A DNA stretch of 64,000 nt, taken from NCBI GenBank assembly GCA_034408745.1, contig JAWXCM010000400.1, positions 1 through 64,000 on the forward strand. Direction: 5' to 3'. This document shows, in pieces, positions 36,570 to 45,576 of the stretch. This stretch comes from JAWXCM01 sp034408745. GTDB lineage: Bacteria; Acidobacteriota; Terriglobia; Bryobacterales; Bryobacteraceae. Both the position numbers and the translations under genes were made by a program. Within the stretch, counting starts at the first letter, position 1, and every line of letters begins with the position of its first letter. The notes under the pieces were generated by a model. That model was not told the DNA's origin. It saw only the letters and a program-made list of their open reading frames with translations, and ran no database searches.

Positions 36570-37087
36570 AGCTCCCGCTGCTGCGCCGCCGTCACGCCCG
36601 CGAATCGGGGAATTCGATGATCGAGACGGTGATGTTCATGCCGTTGCTGATCCTCCTGCTGGTCGGCACATTCCAGTTTGGGCGCGTGACGTTCCTGTAT
36701 TTCCAGGTGCATAAGACGCTGTACGGGCTGGCCCGTCTGGTTGCCACGCGGCAGGGCGCGAACCTTTGCGACGCGGCCGATCCGGAAATTTTGTCGGTGA
36801 AGAATTTTGCCCTCAGCGGGAGCAGCGACGGGACAGAGCCACTGGTCACCGGGCTCACCGCCGACCTGGTGACGATTCGTCTGGAGCGCCAGGAAGCCGA
36901 TTCGGCGATCCTGAGCGAATGCGAGTGCTCGCTCACCGGCTGCGATATCAGCCAGGGTGGGCAGCAGCCGCAGTTCATCGTGGTGTCGATGCCGGAAGGC
37001 TTTCAGGTCACGGTCACAATTCCCTATCTTCTGCAGCAGACCGTCACGCTGCGCCCAACCGTTCGAGTCCCGGCGGGAGGTCTGTGA
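36566..37087 (+). CDS. TadE-like pseudopilin
   Basis: The 173-residue protein has a basic leader followed by ESGNSMIETVMFMPLLILLL, the TadE signature of a Glu five residues after a small residue, heading one hydrophobic helix. The rest is a periplasmic domain with a Cys cluster (ECECSLTGCD). The ATG at 36566 overlaps the previous stop, and its own stop overlaps the next gene by one base (TGATG). Confidence 0.8.
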   Translation: MKLPLLRRRHARESGNSMIETVMFMPLLILLLVGTFQFGRVTFLYFQVHKTLYGLARLVATRQGANLCDAADPEILSVKNFALSGSSDGTEPLVTGLTADLVTIRLERQEADSAILSECECSLTGCDISQGGQQPQFIVVSMPEGFQVTVTIPYLLQQTVTLRPTVRVPAGGL

Positions 37088-37587
37088 TGCGCAGGCGCAA
37101 CGGGCAGGCCACCATCGAGTTCGCCCTGACGTTCGGCGCGCTGATCCTGCCGCTGACGCTGGGCATCATCTTCACCTCGCAGTTGCTGTGGGTTTGGCAC
37201 AGCGTGGTGGAGTTTACGCGCATCGGAGCGCAGTATGCCTCGACGCACTGTGCGTCGGGCGGCGGGGAAAATGTGGCGGCGTACATGCGCCAGCGTGTTC
37301 CGGTGAACGTGGATCAGGACCAGTTTGCGCAGGGCGCCGCGACCATCACGGTCGAGTACTATCAGCGCAACGCCGACACCGGTCAGATGGAGCCCTTCGC
37401 CTGCGATGGCGCCGAGTGTTCCACCGAGTGCGTGCCAGATGCGGTGACCGTGCGTGTCACCGGATACGAATTTCGAAGAGTGCTGAGTAATCTGGGGATT
37501 CCACCGGTTCCCCTGCCGGATTTTCGAGCTACTTTACCTATGGAGAGCGCGGGCTGCAGTCCGGATTCGACTGTCTGCGCCCAGTGA
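37087..37587 (+). CDS. TadE/TadF-like pseudopilin
   Basis: The 166-residue protein begins MRRRNGQATIEFALTFGALI, again with the G-x-x-x-x-E motif before a single hydrophobic helix. A periplasmic domain with several Cys residues (CDGAECSTEC) follows. It is the third TadE/G-type component in a row. Its stop overlaps the cpaE start (GTGA). Confidence 0.8.
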   Translation: MRRRNGQATIEFALTFGALILPLTLGIIFTSQLLWVWHSVVEFTRIGAQYASTHCASGGGENVAAYMRQRVPVNVDQDQFAQGAATITVEYYQRNADTGQMEPFACDGAECSTECVPDAVTVRVTGYEFRRVLSNLGIPPVPLPDFRATLPMESAGCSPDSTVCAQ

Positions 37588-38801
37588 ACGATATGTCTTT
37601 GTCATTGCTTGTTGCATCGTCGGATGAAGCGTTTCGCGAGAGCGTTCGCGACAATCTCCTGAATCAGCCGAATGCGCGGCTGATTGCCGAGTATCCCGAG
37701 GTTGCATCGAATCTATACGTCCGCGTGCTGCAGGAACTCGAGCGTCATCCCGATGCGGCGCTCATCCTCGACTTGTCGGGCGCCCCCGAAGAAGCGCTCC
37801 GCGTTCTGGAGAAAGTTCGTCAGGCCGCACCCGACCTCTACATCATTGCGGCCGATTTCAACGACCATGCCGAGGCCGTCATCCAGACCGTGCGATGCGG
37901 CGCCAATGACTACCTGATTCTCCCGATTCGCCGGACCGACTTCCGCGATTCCATGGCGCGTCTGGAACGCGCGCCGCGCCGTTTTGGGGCAGGACAGAGC
38001 CGCCTTGGCAAGATCTATACATTTCTCGGCGCAAAGGGCGGGGTGGGAACCACCAGCATGGCCGTGAACTTCGCAGCGGTGCTGGCGCAGCGCAAGCAAC
38101 AGACCGTCCTGCTCGACCTCGACGCCATTGCCAACGATGTCGCCATGCAACTCGGCGCGCAGCCCCAGTACACTCTGGTGGAAGTCGGCGAAAACCTGTC
38201 GCGGCTCGACCAGGCGCTGTTTGAAGGCTTCGTCACGCGCGATCCGCTGGGCTTTTTCCTGGTGGGTCCGCCCGACAGTCTCGATCAGCGAGGCTACTTC
38301 TCAGATGCCATGTTCCGCGACTTCTCGGCATTCCTCGTCGAGAAGTATGAGTCCATCGTGATCGACGCCGGGCGGGCGCTGTCGGATGACACGGTACTCG
38401 GTGCCCTGCAGGCGTCGTCGCAAATATTCGTGGTAATTACTCAGGATTATCCGGCAATTCGCAATGCGCAGCGATACATTGCGTATCTGTCGCGCATGGG
38501 CTTCAACCAGGACCAGATCCGGCTGGTGGTGAACCAGTACACGAAGAAGGTTGGCCCGCATCAGGCCACCGTCGAACAGATTCACCAGACGCTCGGACAG
38601 CCTGTGTTCTACGGTGTCCCGTCGACTCCGGCCATGCTCGCGTCCATTAACAAGGCTCGGCCGCTGGTGCAGGATCGCCAGACGGTGCCAGAGTGGGACA
38701 AGGCGTTCCGTTCCTTTGTCGACAAAGCAACCGGCGGTAAGAAACCGGCCGCGGGAACCACTTCGAAAGAAGAGGAACGCGTAGCCAGTGCGGCCAGGTA
38801 A
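37584..38801 (+). CDS. cpaE: Pilus assembly ATPase CpaE (TadZ): receiver-like plus ParA/MinD-type domain
   Basis: The 405 residues comprise a receiver-like N-terminal domain (about 5-125, with LILDLSGAPEEALRVLEKV but Leu where the conserved Lys is expected, so probably not phosphorylated) and a MinD/ParA-type ATPase. The latter has the deviant Walker A GAKGGVGTTSMAVNFA near residue 150. TadZ/CpaE proteins place the pilus machine at the pole. Start GTG at 37584 or ATG two codons later. Confidence 0.9.
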   Translation: MNDMSLSLLVASSDEAFRESVRDNLLNQPNARLIAEYPEVASNLYVRVLQELERHPDAALILDLSGAPEEALRVLEKVRQAAPDLYIIAADFNDHAEAVIQTVRCGANDYLILPIRRTDFRDSMARLERAPRRFGAGQSRLGKIYTFLGAKGGVGTTSMAVNFAAVLAQRKQQTVLLDLDAIANDVAMQLGAQPQYTLVEVGENLSRLDQALFEGFVTRDPLGFFLVGPPDSLDQRGYFSDAMFRDFSAFLVEKYESIVIDAGRALSDDTVLGALQASSQIFVVITQDYPAIRNAQRYIAYLSRMGFNQDQIRLVVNQYTKKVGPHQATVEQIHQTLGQPVFYGVPSTPAMLASINKARPLVQDRQTVPEWDKAFRSFVDKATGGKKPAAGTTSKEEERVASAAR

Positions 38802-38813
38802 GGCATTACAAAC

Positions 38814-40136
38814 ATGAGTCCCCGTTCCGGATCCACCACCGCCGGACGCAGCATTTCAGGCGTCGACCGCTGGTTCAACATCAAGTCGCAGCTACACGCG
38901 CGTCTGCTGAATTCGCTGTCGCCGGATCAGCTCCGTTCGCTCAATAAAGAGGGCGTACGCGAGCAGATCGGCAATGTCGTCGAGCGGCTGTTGCGCGAGG
39001 ACCGCATCCCGATGACCGTCTCGGAAAGAGACCGGCTCATCGAAGAGGTGCTGGATGAGGTGTTCGGCCTGGGCCCCCTGGAGCCTTTGCTGAAAGACCC
39101 CACCATCAGCGACATCCTGGTAAACGGCTACGACAGTGTGTACGTGGAACGCGGCGGGCGGATGGTGGAAACCAATGTCCGCTTTAAGGATCAGGCGCAC
39201 GTCCGCATGATTATCGACCGTATCGTGTCGGCCATTGGCCGCCGTATCGACGATTCGTCGCCGATTGTGGATGCGCGTCTCGAAGACGGATCGCGCGTCT
39301 GCGCCGTGATTCCTCCGCTGTCGCTGATCGGGCCCGTAATGTCGATCCGGCGCTTCGGCAAGAAACTGCTGACCACTGAAGATCTGCTAAAGAACAAGAC
39401 GCTCACTACCGGCATGCTCGATTTTCTGAGCGGCTGCGTGGAAGCGCGGCTGAATATGGTGATCTCGGGTGGTTCGGGCAGCGGCAAGACCACCATGCTG
39501 AACACGCTCTCGCGGTACATCCCTGAAGAGGAGCGCGTGATCACGATTGAGGACACGGCCGAACTGCAGATCCAGCAGATGCACCTGGTGCGGCTGGAAA
39601 CGCGCCCCATGAACATCGAAGGCGCGGGCGCAATCACGCAGCGCGACCTTGTGATCAACGCGCTCCGTATGCGCCCCGACCGCATCATCATTGGCGAGTG
39701 CCGCGGCGCCGAAGCCCTCGACATGCTGCAGGCGATGAATACGGGTCACGACGGATCCATGACCTCGCTCCACGCCAACACCGCGCGGGATGCGTTTTCG
39801 CGGCTGGAAACAATGACGATGATGGGCGCGCAGGGCGTCCCCGACCGCGTGATCCGACAGATGATTACCGCGGCGGTTCACATCGTGGTGCAGATGACCC
39901 GCCTGCATGACGGGTCCCGCAAGATCACGAATATCTCTGAGGTCAGGGGCATCGAAGGCGATCGCATCGAGATCGATGAGATCTTCAATTTCGACCGGCT
40001 CGGGCAAAGCGAGTCGGGAAAATCTCTGGGCACATTCCGCGCATCCGGACACAGGCCGAAGGTCCTGGAGCGGCTGAAAGCCTATGGCGTTCACATTGAA
40101 TCCTCGGTGTTTGAGGAAGTTCTGGAGATCAGCTAG
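38814..40136 (+). CDS. cpaF: Tad pilus secretion ATPase CpaF (TadA)
   Basis: The 440-residue traffic ATPase has an N-terminal helical domain, then EPLLKDPTISDILVNGYD, Walker A GGSGSGKTTM (near residue 220), the Asp box DTAELQIQQMH and the Walker B region RMRPDRIIIGECRGAEALD, with a His box at GHDGSMTSLHANTARD. It powers pilin polymerisation at the inner membrane. It begins 12 bp after cpaE. Confidence 0.95.
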   Translation: MSPRSGSTTAGRSISGVDRWFNIKSQLHARLLNSLSPDQLRSLNKEGVREQIGNVVERLLREDRIPMTVSERDRLIEEVLDEVFGLGPLEPLLKDPTISDILVNGYDSVYVERGGRMVETNVRFKDQAHVRMIIDRIVSAIGRRIDDSSPIVDARLEDGSRVCAVIPPLSLIGPVMSIRRFGKKLLTTEDLLKNKTLTTGMLDFLSGCVEARLNMVISGGSGSGKTTMLNTLSRYIPEEERVITIEDTAELQIQQMHLVRLETRPMNIEGAGAITQRDLVINALRMRPDRIIIGECRGAEALDMLQAMNTGHDGSMTSLHANTARDAFSRLETMTMMGAQGVPDRVIRQMITAAVHIVVQMTRLHDGSRKITNISEVRGIEGDRIEIDEIFNFDRLGQSESGKSLGTFRASGHRPKVLERLKAYGVHIESSVFEEVLEIS

Positions 40137-40138
40137 CC

Positions 40139-41104
40139 GTGTGGCTCTTCATCGCATTTCTTATCTTTTCCGCTGCTTTGTTTGGTGCCGCCTGGTACGC
40201 GTTTGTTACGCCGCAGGAGGCGAACAGCCAGGTCCTGATCGGCCGGCTGCGTGAGTTGCGGGCGCGCACCGGGCAGCGCAACCGCTCCGCCCCGGACCTG
40301 ATTCGGCGGGAAGATCGCGGTACCCTGGCGTCGCTCGGAGACTTCATCCAGTGGGTCGGGCTGATACGGCGCCTCCAGGACACCATCGAACAGGCCGACC
40401 TGAAGTATCGCGCGCCGGAAGTCGCGACGTTCTGTCTGCTGTTATTTCTGGGCGTCTACTTCACGGCCAACTTATTTATCCCTGTATTTCTGGTGAAACT
40501 GGCGGTCGCTTTTGTATTTGCGGCGTCTCCCATCGTCTTTATAAACGTGAAGAGGGACGCGCGGATCGCCAAATTCGAAACCCAGTTGCCGGACTGCATC
40601 GACCTGTTCAACCGCTCCATGAAGGCGGGCCACAACATCCACGCGGGGCTCGATACGATTGCTTCGGAAACGTCGAATCCATCGAAGCAGGAGTTTCGCA
40701 AAGTGGTGGAGGAGATGGCGCTGGGCATGCAGGTGGACGTGGCGCTGCGTAACCTTGGCAAGCGAATTCCTCTCATCGATCTGAAGTTCTTCATTACAGG
40801 TCTGATTCTGCAGCGGCAGACTGGCGCGAACATGGTGGAGGTGCTGGAGAATCTCTCGCTGCTGGTTCGCGAGCGCCTGTACCTGGTGGAAAAGATGAAG
40901 GCATCGACGGCGCAGCAGCGGTTCTCGGCCGCGCTGCTGTGCTCCATGCCGATAATCTTCGGCATCATTCTGTGGTTCCTGAAGCGCGAGTACGTGGTGC
41001 TGCTGTATACCGATGAGACCGGAAGCAAGTTCCTGACCTACGCCATTGTTTCTGAAATCGTCGGCATTCTTGTCATCCGGCAGATTGCGAGTCCGAAGTT
41101 TTAG
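40139..41104 (+). CDS. tadB: Tad pilus inner-membrane platform protein TadB
   Basis: The 321-residue protein has membrane segments at the N-terminus, near residues 100-135 and at the C-terminus, around a T2SSF domain: FETQLPDCIDLFNRSMKAGH, NLGKRIPLIDLKFFITGLIL and LVREREY-like LLVRERLYLVEKMKA. With TadC it forms the membrane platform on which CpaF acts. GTG start 2 bp after the cpaF stop. Confidence 0.92.
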   Translation: MWLFIAFLIFSAALFGAAWYAFVTPQEANSQVLIGRLRELRARTGQRNRSAPDLIRREDRGTLASLGDFIQWVGLIRRLQDTIEQADLKYRAPEVATFCLLLFLGVYFTANLFIPVFLVKLAVAFVFAASPIVFINVKRDARIAKFETQLPDCIDLFNRSMKAGHNIHAGLDTIASETSNPSKQEFRKVVEEMALGMQVDVALRNLGKRIPLIDLKFFITGLILQRQTGANMVEVLENLSLLVRERLYLVEKMKASTAQQRFSAALLCSMPIIFGIILWFLKREYVVLLYTDETGSKFLTYAIVSEIVGILVIRQIASPKF

Positions 41105-41112
41105 GGAGAAAT

Positions 41113-42042
41113 ATGACAGCCATTCTCTTTTTCGTCGCACTCGGAATCACCCTTTCGGCAATCGCGTTCAGTGCGGTGCTGCTCCTCCAGCCTCGTGAAG
41201 ACGCGCTCGACGACCGCCTCACGGAACTACAGGCGAGTGCCAGCGCCAGCGCGAACCGCCCCATGCGGCGCCGTCTCGGCAGCGGCCTCTCAGACCGGTT
41301 CCTGTACTTCGTCAGCATGCTTCCGGGGATGGAAGAGTACCTCAGCGACACCGAGAAAGAACTCGCGCAGGCCGGTATTCGGCGCAAGCAGGCGCTTGCG
41401 GTGTTTGTCGCCTGTCACCTTGGATTTCTGTTCCTGGTGCTCGGAGGCATGTTGTATCTCCAGCGCGAAAACCCCGTGACCACCAAATTCGGCGCACTCA
41501 TCGCCGCGGGCATTCTGGGCTGGATGCTCCCCGGCATGGTGCTGAAGCGCCTGGTGAAGCGGTACCGCGGCCGGCTGCAGGACGCGCTACCCGACACCGT
41601 CGATCTGCTCGGCATCGTTCTGGGAACGGGTCTCGCGCTCGATCAGGCAATGACCCGGGTTTCTGAAGAAATGCAGTACATTTATCCGGAACTCGCCGCG
41701 GAATTCTATACCGTCGTGATGCAGGTGAAGGCCGGACAGGACCGCTCCCGAGCCTTCAATCAGCTGGTCCGGCGCACGGGTATCGAGGACATCAAATCGC
41801 TGGCCGCGATGATCATCCAGAGCGAACGGTTCGGCACCAGCCTGTCCCACGCACTGAAGGTTTACGCCGAAGCTCTGCGCACTCGACGCCGCCTGCGAGC
41901 GGAGGCGACCATCGGCAAAGCCGGCATCAAGATGCTGTTTCCCGTGGTGCTCTTCATTCTCCCGGCGCTGTTTGTCATCACGCTGGTGCCCGGTGTGTTA
42001 AGCGTGCTGCGCGATCTGAAGGGCGGAATCGGGGCGAAGTAG
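41113..42042 (+). CDS. tadC: Tad pilus inner-membrane platform protein TadC
   Basis: The 309-residue protein has N-terminal, central and C-terminal membrane segments and a T2SSF domain (YRGRLQDALPDTVDLLGIVL; TGIEDIKSLAAMIIQSERFG; RRLRAEATIGKAGIKMLFPV). It pairs with TadB. A GGGAGAA box precedes the ATG. Last gene of the pilus locus; its end overlaps the hairpin at 42030-42053. Confidence 0.92.
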   Translation: MTAILFFVALGITLSAIAFSAVLLLQPREDALDDRLTELQASASASANRPMRRRLGSGLSDRFLYFVSMLPGMEEYLSDTEKELAQAGIRRKQALAVFVACHLGFLFLVLGGMLYLQRENPVTTKFGALIAAGILGWMLPGMVLKRLVKRYRGRLQDALPDTVDLLGIVLGTGLALDQAMTRVSEEMQYIYPELAAEFYTVVMQVKAGQDRSRAFNQLVRRTGIEDIKSLAAMIIQSERFGTSLSHALKVYAEALRTRRRLRAEATIGKAGIKMLFPVVLFILPALFVITLVPGVLSVLRDLKGGIGAK

Positions 42043-42053
42043 AATTCGCCCCG
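42030..42053. terminator. Hairpin between convergent tadC and rsgA
   Basis: An 8-bp perfect stem (CGGGGCGA pairing with TCGCCCCG) around an 8-base loop spans the tadC stop. There is no T-run on either side, so it is a weak or Rho-assisted terminator candidate serving both converging genes. Confidence 0.45.
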
Positions 42054-42060
42054 CCGCGAC

Positions 42061-43035
42061 TTACTTCTTCCCCGTCACTCGATAGTGCGCGCGTATATCG
42101 CGGCTAATCTGCTTTAACTTCGCTTTCGTCATCGTCCGGGCCTCCCCTCCCAGCTTGTTCCGGCTCTCCAGCCTCCCTTCGTCGAGCTCTCCCGCCGCTA
42201 TGGCCGCAGCCACAGCGCACCCTGGCTCGCCGGAATGTTTGCAGTCGCGAAAACGGCAGCCGCGCGCGAGCTCCTCCACATCGTCGAACACCTGTCTGAC
42301 GGTGTCCTCCGACGCCCAGAGCTGTATCTCACGCAGACCCGGCGTGTCGATGATCCAGGCTTTGCCCGGCAGTTGCACCAGCTCGCGATGCGTGGTGGTG
42401 TGCCTGCCCCGGCTGTCATGCTCCCGAACTGCCTGCGTGCGCAGATGCTGGCCGCCGAGCAGCGCGTTGGTGATGCTACTCTTGCCAGCTCCCGACGACC
42501 CCAGCAGCACGGCTGTGACACCGGGCTCCAGCAGCGCCTCCACCGCGCCGACACCTCCGTCGCGCATCGTCGACGTGGTAACCACCGGAGCGCCCGAGGC
42601 AACCCCCCGTGCCTCGGCCACACGCAGGGGCAGGGAAGCGGGGTCGAGGTCCGCCTTGTTCAGCACGATCACCGGATCGGCGCCACTCTGGTGAGCGAGC
42701 ACCAGATAACGCTCCAGCCGCCGCAGATTGAAATCGCCGTCGAGCCCGCACACCAGCAGCGCAAGATCGACATTGGCCGCCAGCACCTGCTCCTCGTCGC
42801 GAGTGCCGGCAGCGCGCCGGGAGAACTTCGTGCGGCGAGGCAAAACAGACCCGATCAGGCCATTGTCATCAAGCTGAACGTAGTCGCCCACCACGGGCAA
42901 ATCCGCAGCCGTTCCGGCGCGATGACGGAAGGATCCAGCCAGTGACACAGTCGCCTCTCCGGCTCCGGTCAGGAGTCCGAACAGACCGTGGCTGGCACTA
43001 AAAACACGTGCAGTATTGTTTGAGATTCGGTGCAT
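42061..43035 (-). CDS. rsgA: Ribosome small-subunit biogenesis GTPase RsgA
   Basis: A circularly permuted GTPase that helps mature the 30S subunit. An OB-fold N-terminus (PVVGDYVQLDD) is followed by the permuted G motifs: NKAD (G4), GSSGAGKSSITNALLG (G1) and DTPGLRE (G3). The C-terminal zinc site is CRFRDCKHSGEPGC. The 324-residue length is typical. It converges on tadC and is divergent from tyrS. Confidence 0.95.
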   Translation of the reverse strand: MHRISNNTARVFSASHGLFGLLTGAGEATVSLAGSFRHRAGTAADLPVVGDYVQLDDNGLIGSVLPRRTKFSRRAAGTRDEEQVLAANVDLALLVCGLDGDFNLRRLERYLVLAHQSGADPVIVLNKADLDPASLPLRVAEARGVASGAPVVTTSTMRDGGVGAVEALLEPGVTAVLLGSSGAGKSSITNALLGGQHLRTQAVREHDSRGRHTTTHRELVQLPGKAWIIDTPGLREIQLWASEDTVRQVFDDVEELARGCRFRDCKHSGEPGCAVAAAIAAGELDEGRLESRNKLGGEARTMTKAKLKQISRDIRAHYRVTGKK

Positions 43036-43147
43036 TTTCTTCGCATGGGAACCGCGAAGACACTTATGGTGTCCGTTGAGGAAGGCCGCGAGTTATTGGC
43101 AGCGGACGGACACAAGCACCAAAGCTCAGGATAGCTACAATGGTTGC

Positions 43148-44359
43148 TTGTCCGCAACATCTGTCGATCGACAAATTACTTACCTGAAGAAGGGTCTGTC
43201 CGAACTGATCCGTGAGGAGGATCTGCGTCAGCGGCTCGAGTCCGCCGCGAAAGAAGGCCGGCCGCTGCGCGTCAAGGCAGGCTTCGACCCCACCGCACCG
43301 GATCTCCACCTGGGACACACCGTGCTCATTCGCAAGATGAAGCACTTTCAGGATCTCGGGCACCAGGTCATTTTCCTGATCGGCGACATGACGGGCCTCA
43401 TCGGCGACCCCAGCGGCCGCAACATCACGCGCCCCCCGATGACCCGCGAAGACATTCTCCGCAATGCCGAGACATACAAGTCGCAGGTGTTCAAAATTCT
43501 GGATCCGGCGCTCACCGAAATTCGCTTCAACAGCGAATGGTTCGACGCCATGAGCTTCTACGAAGTGATCCGGCTGTGCGGAAAGTACACCGTCGCCCGT
43601 CTGCTGGAGCGCGATGATTTCTCGAAGCGCTTCCGCGAGAACGTGCCGATTTCCATGCATGAGCTGATGTACCCCCTGGCGCAGGGCTACGACTCGGTGG
43701 CACTGAAGTGCGACGTCGAACTGGGCGGGTCGGACCAGAAGTTCAACCTGCTGGTGGGCCGCGAGCTCCAGCGCGATTATGGTGTGCCTCCGCAGATCGT
43801 CGGCACCACGCCGTTGCTGGAAGGACTGGACGGCGTCGAGAAGATGTCGAAATCCAAGGGCAATTACGTGGGAATTACCGAATCGCCCGCGGATATGTTC
43901 CGCAAGCTGATGAATATCGACGACGTTCTGGTCTGGCGGTACTTCGAATTACTGACCGATATATCGCTCGAAGAGATCGCGGGCATTCGCGCGGGCGGCA
44001 ATCCGGTAGCCGCGAAGAAGGACCTGGCCACCCGAATCGTTTCCGAATTTCATTCCTCCGAAGAAGCAAATCAGGTCGCTTCGGCATGGGGTGGACTGCC
44101 GCCCGTGGAAACGCTGGAGCACTACACAGTCGCCGATGCGCGCCTGAATCGCGCGCTGGTTCAGGCGCGGTTCGTTTCCTCCAACACGGAGGCCGACAAA
44201 CTTGTTAAAGCAGGTGGTTCCGTTGCCGTTTTCCGGGTGGGCACTCAGGATGAAGTGCCATACTCGGGGCCTGCGCACAAACTGGATTCTGGCAGCTACA
44301 TCATACGGGCCGGAAAGAAGTACAAGCACGTCACGATAACCGATGCTCCTTCTGTCTGA
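43148..44359 (+). CDS. tyrS: Tyrosyl-tRNA synthetase
   Basis: It charges tRNA-Tyr. The class I motifs are DLHLGHTVLIRKM ('HIGH' form HLGH) and EKMSKSKGNYVG ('KMSKS'), and the C-terminal S4 domain reads ADKLVKAGGSVAVFRVG. This is the TyrRS subtype that resembles TyrZ. The frame is open from 43016, but family N-termini start shortly before YLKKGLSELI; the TTG at 43148 gives 403 residues. The start is uncertain. The last 17 bp overlap the next gene. Confidence 0.92.
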   Translation: MSATSVDRQITYLKKGLSELIREEDLRQRLESAAKEGRPLRVKAGFDPTAPDLHLGHTVLIRKMKHFQDLGHQVIFLIGDMTGLIGDPSGRNITRPPMTREDILRNAETYKSQVFKILDPALTEIRFNSEWFDAMSFYEVIRLCGKYTVARLLERDDFSKRFRENVPISMHELMYPLAQGYDSVALKCDVELGGSDQKFNLLVGRELQRDYGVPPQIVGTTPLLEGLDGVEKMSKSKGNYVGITESPADMFRKLMNIDDVLVWRYFELLTDISLEEIAGIRAGGNPVAAKKDLATRIVSEFHSSEEANQVASAWGGLPPVETLEHYTVADARLNRALVQARFVSSNTEADKLVKAGGSVAVFRVGTQDEVPYSGPAHKLDSGSYIIRAGKKYKHVTITDAPSV

Positions 44360-45566
44360 CAGCGTTGCACAAAGTCTCGCCTCCTTACGCGCACACAAGT
44401 TGCGCTCGGCACTTACGGTAGTCGGCCTCACCATGGGTGTGGCGACGCTCATCACGGTCATGACCATCGTGCAGGGGGCGAACCTGTATGTGGAACAGAA
44501 GATCGCCAACCTCGGCACCAACGTCTTCCAGGTCGCACGGACGCCCTTCGCCGCGACGGACTTCAACCTCGTGCTGAAGGCCCTGAAATACAAGAAGATC
44601 GAAGCGGAGGACCTGGCCCATGTACGTGCCAGTTGCGAGGCCTGCCAGGACGTGGGAGCCACCGGCAACACCACGGCGCGAGTCAAACTGGGCGACCTCG
44701 ACCTGGCCGACGTGACGATCAATGGCCATACCTCGAACATGGGCAATATCGACACGCGTGAGCTCGCAAATGGCCGCTATTTTACCGAAAATGAGGAAAA
44801 GCACGACGCCGCGGTTTGTCTGATCGGCTCGGCCGTCGTCGAACAGTTCTTTCCGGCAACCGACCCCATCGGCCGGGTAATCCGCATCGCGAACCTGGAA
44901 TATACGGTCGTCGGTACGTTCACCAAAATCGGATCGGTGCTGGGGCAGGATCAGGACACGTTCGCGATCGTTCCGCTCGGTGCTTTTCTGCGAATGCGCC
45001 CGCATTTCAGCCTCACGCTGAACGTTCTCGCCAAACCGGGCACGTCGACATTTGACAAGGCGCAGGACGAAGTGACCGTCGCGCTGCGGGCAAAGCGCCA
45101 CGTTCCACCAGGAAAAGACAGCGACTTTTTTATCGGAACAAAAGAAAGCTACATCTCGCTCTGGAACAGCATCAGCGGCGCGTTCTTCGCGGTGTTCGTG
45201 ATGGTCAGTTCCATATCCGCAGTCGTGGGCGGCATCGTCATCATGAACGTCATGCTGGTGTCTGTAACCGAGCGCACCAAGGAGATCGGAGTCCGTCGGG
45301 CGCTCGGCGCCACAAAGGGCGACATCGCCAGGCAGTTTCTCACAGAGAGCGTGATGCAGTGCCTGGTGGGCGGAGTTACCGGCGTAGTGGCAGGCTTCGG
45401 GGTTGCGCTCCTGTTGAAAACGCTGACGGCATTTCCCGCGTCGGTGCAGACGTGGGTTGCGGTGCTGGGTCTGGTGATGAGTTCGCTCATCGGCCTCTTC
45501 TTCGGCATCTATCCGGCGATGCGTGCTTCGGGGCTCGACCCGGTGGTCGCGCTGCGCGCGGACTGA
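44343..45566 (+). CDS. MacB-like ABC transporter permease
   Basis: The 407-residue protein has one N-terminal membrane segment (LRSALTVVGLTMGVATLIT), a large periplasmic MacB-type domain, and three C-terminal segments with VTERTKEIGVRRALGATKGD, the coupling-helix motif of MacB/FtsX permeases. It overlaps tyrS by 17 bp and is followed after 10 bp by a paralogous permease. No ATPase gene is adjacent, so the partner must be encoded elsewhere. Confidence 0.88.
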   Translation: MLLLSDSVAQSLASLRAHKLRSALTVVGLTMGVATLITVMTIVQGANLYVEQKIANLGTNVFQVARTPFAATDFNLVLKALKYKKIEAEDLAHVRASCEACQDVGATGNTTARVKLGDLDLADVTINGHTSNMGNIDTRELANGRYFTENEEKHDAAVCLIGSAVVEQFFPATDPIGRVIRIANLEYTVVGTFTKIGSVLGQDQDTFAIVPLGAFLRMRPHFSLTLNVLAKPGTSTFDKAQDEVTVALRAKRHVPPGKDSDFFIGTKESYISLWNSISGAFFAVFVMVSSISAVVGGIVIMNVMLVSVTERTKEIGVRRALGATKGDIARQFLTESVMQCLVGGVTGVVAGFGVALLLKTLTAFPASVQTWVAVLGLVMSSLIGLFFGIYPAMRASGLDPVVALRAD

Positions 45567-45576
45567 GGACACTTCT

